Below are positions 5,901 to 8,283 of a stretch of 8,283 nt of DNA, in pieces. The stretch spans positions 1-8,283 of the forward strand of contig DMCZ01000013.1 of assembly GCA_003446655.1 (NCBI GenBank). Direction: 5' to 3'. The notes under the pieces were generated by a model that worked only from the letters and a program-made list of their open reading frames with translations, ran no database searches and was not told where the DNA came from. The stretch's first letter is position 1, and every line of letters begins with the position of its first letter. This DNA comes from Thauera sp. Its GTDB lineage: Bacteria; Pseudomonadota; Gammaproteobacteria; Burkholderiales; Rhodocyclaceae. Both the position numbers and the translations under genes were made by a program.

Positions 5901-6706
5901 TGAACGCGCCTGCGCTACCGCCCTCCCGCTTTGGTCGCCTGATTGGCGTTTCGCTCGGTCCTGGCGACCCCGACCTGATCACCCGCCGTGGCTGGACCGC
6001 ACTGCAGTCCAGCGCACGCTGGGCCTATCCGGTCAAGCGTGCCGAAGAAGCGTCCTACGCCCTGGACATCGCCTGCCGTGGCGGGCTGGACGTTCCACCC
6101 GATGCGGTCGAACTCGTGTTCCCGATGACACGCGATGCAGTCGCGCTGGCCAAGGCCTGGGCGCGCGCTGCCGCGCAGACGATGCAGCTGCTGGCCGAAG
6201 GCCGCGATGTGGCCTTCCTGGTCGAGGGCGACGCCTCCACCTATTCCACCTTTCGCCACCTGGCGCGCGCGGTGCGCGAACTCGCGCCCGAGGTCGAGGT
6301 GGAAACCATTCCCGGCGTGAGCTCCTTCGCGGCCGCCGCTGCGGTCGCCGATGTGGCGCTGGCGGAAGAGGACGAGACCGTGGCGGTGATTCCCGCGGCC
6401 TACGGCACCACCGTCATCGACCATCTGCTCGACGAATTCGACACCCTGGTGCTGATGAAGGTGAAACCGCTGCTCGACGAGGTGCTCGAGCTGCTCGAGC
6501 GCCGCGACCTGCTCGCCACCAGTTGCTTCATCGAAAAGGTCGGTGCCCCCGAGCAGCGCGTCGTCCACGACGTGGCCAGCCTGCGCGGCGAAAAGGTCAA
6601 TTACCTGTCGCTGCTGCTGGTGCAGAACCCCAAGCGCGCGCGTGGCGAGCTGCGCCGCGGCTGCCGCAAGCGCGCCCAACAACCTACCGCCGAGGCGCTC
6701 TCCTGA
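5900..6706 (+). CDS. cbiL: Cobalt-precorrin-2 C20-methyltransferase CbiL (CobI family)
   Basis: This 268-residue SAM-dependent tetrapyrrole methylase adds the C20 methyl to cobalt-sirohydrochlorin/cobalt-precorrin-2, giving cobalt-precorrin-3, the step right after cobalt insertion. Seen motifs are GVSLGPGDPDLITRRG (16-31), FLVEGDASTYSTFRHL (106-121), IPGVSSFAAAAAVADVALAE (137-156), LVLMKVKP (183-190) and the C-terminal VNYLSLLLVQNP (233-244). The combination of SLGPGDPDLIT, GD-S-YST and LMKV-K points to CbiL/CobI rather than CbiF or CbiH. It is somewhat longer than Salmonella CbiL because of a basic C-terminal tail after residue 244 (KRARGELRRGCRKR). The ATG at 5900 shares a base with the previous stop (TAATG) and has a strong AAGGAG at 5889-5894, the best ribosome site in the window. 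The stop overlaps cbiG as TGATG. Confidence 0.95.
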   Translation: MNAPALPPSRFGRLIGVSLGPGDPDLITRRGWTALQSSARWAYPVKRAEEASYALDIACRGGLDVPPDAVELVFPMTRDAVALAKAWARAAAQTMQLLAEGRDVAFLVEGDASTYSTFRHLARAVRELAPEVEVETIPGVSSFAAAAAVADVALAEEDETVAVIPAAYGTTVIDHLLDEFDTLVLMKVKPLLDEVLELLERRDLLATSCFIEKVGAPEQRVVHDVASLRGEKVNYLSLLLVQNPKRARGELRRGCRKRAQQPTAEALS

Positions 6707-7506
6707 TGTCCGCACACCCCATCGATCAACACCTGCCCTTTCCCAACAACCGCATCGCCGTGGTGTCGATCACCCGCCATGGCATCGCCCTGGCGGGGCG
6801 CATCATCGCCGCGCTGCCCGGTGCCACCTTATTCGCACCGCAGAAATTCCACACCGAAGCGGCCGCCGCCGCGCCAGGCGCCTTCGCCTGCTACGAGGGC
6901 AAGGTGGGCGACCAGGTGCCGGCGCTGTTCGCCGGCTTCGACGGCATCATCGCCATCGTCTCGCTCGGCGCGGTGGTGCGCCTGATTGCCCCGCACCTGA
7001 AGAAGAAGGAAACCGACCCTGGCGTGGTCGTGGTCGACGAAGCCGGACGCTGGGCGATCCCGGTGCTATCCGGCCACCTCGGCGGCGCCAACGCCATTGC
7101 CGGCGTGCTGCAGCAGGCGCTGGGCGCCACCCCGGTATTGACCACGGCATCGGATGCGCGCGAGACCCTGGCGGTGGACCTGCTCGGTCGCGAGCTGGGC
7201 TGGACCTTCGACGCCAGCCACGACGAGATCGTGCGCGCCAGCGCCGCGGTGGTGAATGACGAACCGGTCGCACTGGTGCAGGAAGCCGGCAGCACCGATT
7301 GGTGGGCCCGCCATGCCAACGGCCGCAACGGCCCGCTGCCGGCCAACATCCAGCGCTTCGCTCGGCTGGAGGATGTCGAACCCGAGCGCTTCGGCGCGGT
7401 GCTATGGATCAGCCAGCGCCCACTGCCCGCGGGCTATGCCGCACGGCTGCACGGCAAGCGGGTGATTTATCGCCCGGCGGCGGAAGGCACGCCGGAGGCC
7501 GCATGA
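6706..7506 (+). CDS. cbiG: CbiG N-terminal and middle domains: cobalt-precorrin-5A hydrolase, first part
   Basis: This 266-residue protein carries the N-terminal and middle domains of CbiG, which opens the delta-lactone of cobalt-precorrin-5A and releases a two-carbon fragment (acetaldehyde), giving cobalt-precorrin-5B. The signature is the block from FDGIIAIVSLGAVVRLIAPH (78-97) through KKKETDPGVVVVDEAG (99-114) to IPVLSGHLGGANAIA (118-132), followed by ATPVLTTASDARETLAVDLL (141-160). Classical CbiG is about 350 residues and continues into a C-terminal domain; here that domain is missing and is encoded by the next gene in another frame. The start at 6706 shares a base with the cbiL stop (TGATG), with GAGG at 6692-6695. 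The stop overlaps the next start as ATGA. The protein may need its detached partner for full activity. Confidence 0.93.
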   Translation: MSAHPIDQHLPFPNNRIAVVSITRHGIALAGRIIAALPGATLFAPQKFHTEAAAAAPGAFACYEGKVGDQVPALFAGFDGIIAIVSLGAVVRLIAPHLKKKETDPGVVVVDEAGRWAIPVLSGHLGGANAIAGVLQQALGATPVLTTASDARETLAVDLLGRELGWTFDASHDEIVRASAAVVNDEPVALVQEAGSTDWWARHANGRNGPLPANIQRFARLEDVEPERFGAVLWISQRPLPAGYAARLHGKRVIYRPAAEGTPEAA

Positions 7507-7946
7507 ACGCTGGCCAGGCAAGCACTGCAGCCGCCCGTCTGAAGCTGGCCCTGGGCCTGGGCTGCGACCGCGGCACGCCGGCAGCGACGATCGCGCACGC
7601 CATCGACCAGGCGCTGGCCAGCGTTGGCGCCAGCCGTGCCGATGTCGTGGCTGCGGCCAGCATCAACCTGAAGGCCGACGAAGCTGGCCTGCTCGAAGTC
7701 GCGGCGGGTGCGGGCTGGACGCTGCACTTTCATTCCCCGCAAACGCTGGCAGCCGTCACCGTCCCCAACCCATCCGAAACCGTCCGTAAATACACCGGCA
7801 CGCCCTCGGTGTCGGAAGCTGCCGCGCTGCTCGCCGCCGGCACCGACCTCGCCACCGACCCTGCCGCCCTCATCGTTGAAAAGCACAAGCTGCGCGGCCC
7901 CGATGGCCGCAACGCCACCGTCTCGATCGCAAGGATTCCGCAATGA
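7503..7946 (+). CDS. CbiG C-terminal domain / CobE-like protein encoded separately
   Basis: This 147-residue protein corresponds to the CbiG C-terminal domain, also known as the stand-alone CobE of aerobic cobalamin producers. Visible signatures are ALGLGCDRGTP (16-26), AASINLKADEAGLLEVAA (51-68), VPNPSETVRKYTGTPSVSEA (87-106) and LIVEKHKLRG (123-132) followed by NATVSIAR (137-144). It has a start codon with a good GGAGG at 7494-7498 and a short leader sequence (MNAGQASTAA) not belonging to the domain, so it looks like a real gene rather than a frameshifted tail. It overlaps the CbiG N-terminal gene by four bases, suggesting coupled translation and a two-subunit CbiG. It also overlaps cbiH by four bases. 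Annotation could equally read cobE; I leave the symbol open because its separate role is not settled by sequence. Confidence 0.9.
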   Translation: MNAGQASTAAARLKLALGLGCDRGTPAATIAHAIDQALASVGASRADVVAAASINLKADEAGLLEVAAGAGWTLHFHSPQTLAAVTVPNPSETVRKYTGTPSVSEAAALLAAGTDLATDPAALIVEKHKLRGPDGRNATVSIARIPQ

Positions 7947-8283
7947 ATGCCCCCCTGAACGCCGTCCATCCGCAACCGGCCCGCACCGGCGGCAAGATCA
8001 TGCTCGTCGGTCTCGGCCCCGGCAGCCACGACCACCTCACCGCACGCGCACGCGCAGCGATCGCCGAAGCCGACACCATCATCGGCTACGTCACCTACAT
8101 CCGCCTGGTGGCCGATCTGCTCGAAGGCAAGGAGGTGATCAAGAAATCGATGACCGAGGAACTCGACCGTGCCATCGAATCGCTCGAGCGCGCACGCCAG
8201 GGCAAGAAGGTGGCGCTGATATCCTCCGGTGACGCCGGTGTCTACGGCATGGCCGGCCCCACCTTCGAGGTGCTGTTCCAGGC
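7943..8283 (+). CDS. cbiH: Cobalt-precorrin-3 C17-methyltransferase CbiH (CobJ family), N-terminal part, cut by the window end
   Basis: An open frame starts at ATG 7943, overlapping the previous stop as ATGA, and runs for 113 complete codons to the window end without a stop. AAGGA at 7931-7935 is its ribosome site. The translation has the tetrapyrrole methylase opening MLVGLGPGSHDHLTARARAA (20-39), then ADTIIGYVTYIRLVADLL (43-60), GKEVIKKSMTEE (62-73) and GKKVALISSGDAGVYGMAG (86-104). The pair GYxTYIxL and LISSGDAGVYGMAG identifies CbiH/CobJ, which methylates C17 and drives ring contraction. The residue before MTEE is Ser where many family members have Gly. About half or more of the protein is missing, so a C-terminal iron-sulphur extension, as found in some CbiH proteins, cannot be judged. 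Confidence 0.93.
   Translation, partial: MNAPLNAVHPQPARTGGKIMLVGLGPGSHDHLTARARAAIAEADTIIGYVTYIRLVADLLEGKEVIKKSMTEELDRAIESLERARQGKKVALISSGDAGVYGMAGPTFEVLFQ

Overview
The window is one stretch of an anaerobic-type (early cobalt insertion) cobalamin biosynthesis operon, read entirely on the + strand. The DNA is strongly GC-rich with G/C in most third codon positions. Protein style and gene content suggest a proteobacterium, most likely a betaproteobacterium of the Thauera/Azoarcus (Rhodocyclales) kind; that placement is an inference from general resemblance, not from a search.

Layout. Positions 1-78 hold the 3' half of a cobalamin riboswitch (CCACTG, GGGAAGG and a B12 box); its 5' half and the promoter lie before the window. 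A 197-base untranslated leader (79-275) follows, with a strong hairpin at 188-208 and a stem at 222-271 that would bury the first gene's Shine-Dalgarno sequence. Then come ten genes without a real gap: a CbiM-like cobalt transport membrane protein (276-914), cbiF (914-1747), cbiX with a CxxC motif and His-rich tail (1744-2655), cbiC (2669-3349), cbiD (3359-4525), a cbiE-cbiT fusion (4518-5900), cbiL (5900-6706), cbiG N-terminal and middle domains (6706-7506), the CbiG C-terminal/CobE domain as its own gene (7503-7946), and the start of cbiH (7943 to beyond 8283). Seven of the nine junctions overlap by 1, 4 or 8 bases; the other two have spacers of 13 and 9 bases.

How they work together. The CbiM-like protein probably brings cobalt in and CbiX inserts it into sirohydrochlorin. 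CbiL (C20), CbiH (C17 and ring contraction), CbiF (C11), CbiG with its detached C-terminal domain (lactone opening), CbiD (C1), CbiT (C15 and decarboxylation), CbiE (C5) and CbiC (methyl shift from C11 to C12) then carry the ring towards cobyrinic acid. The reductase CbiJ/CobK and the amidase CbiA are not in the window and may lie downstream. The riboswitch implies that the whole set is shut down when cobalamin is plentiful.

I see no mobile element, CRISPR array, RNA gene other than the riboswitch, or terminator. The pathway is well known. The points worth a second look are the leader architecture, the transporter subunit without visible partners, the split CbiG, the metal-binding tail of CbiX and a changed conserved loop in CbiD.
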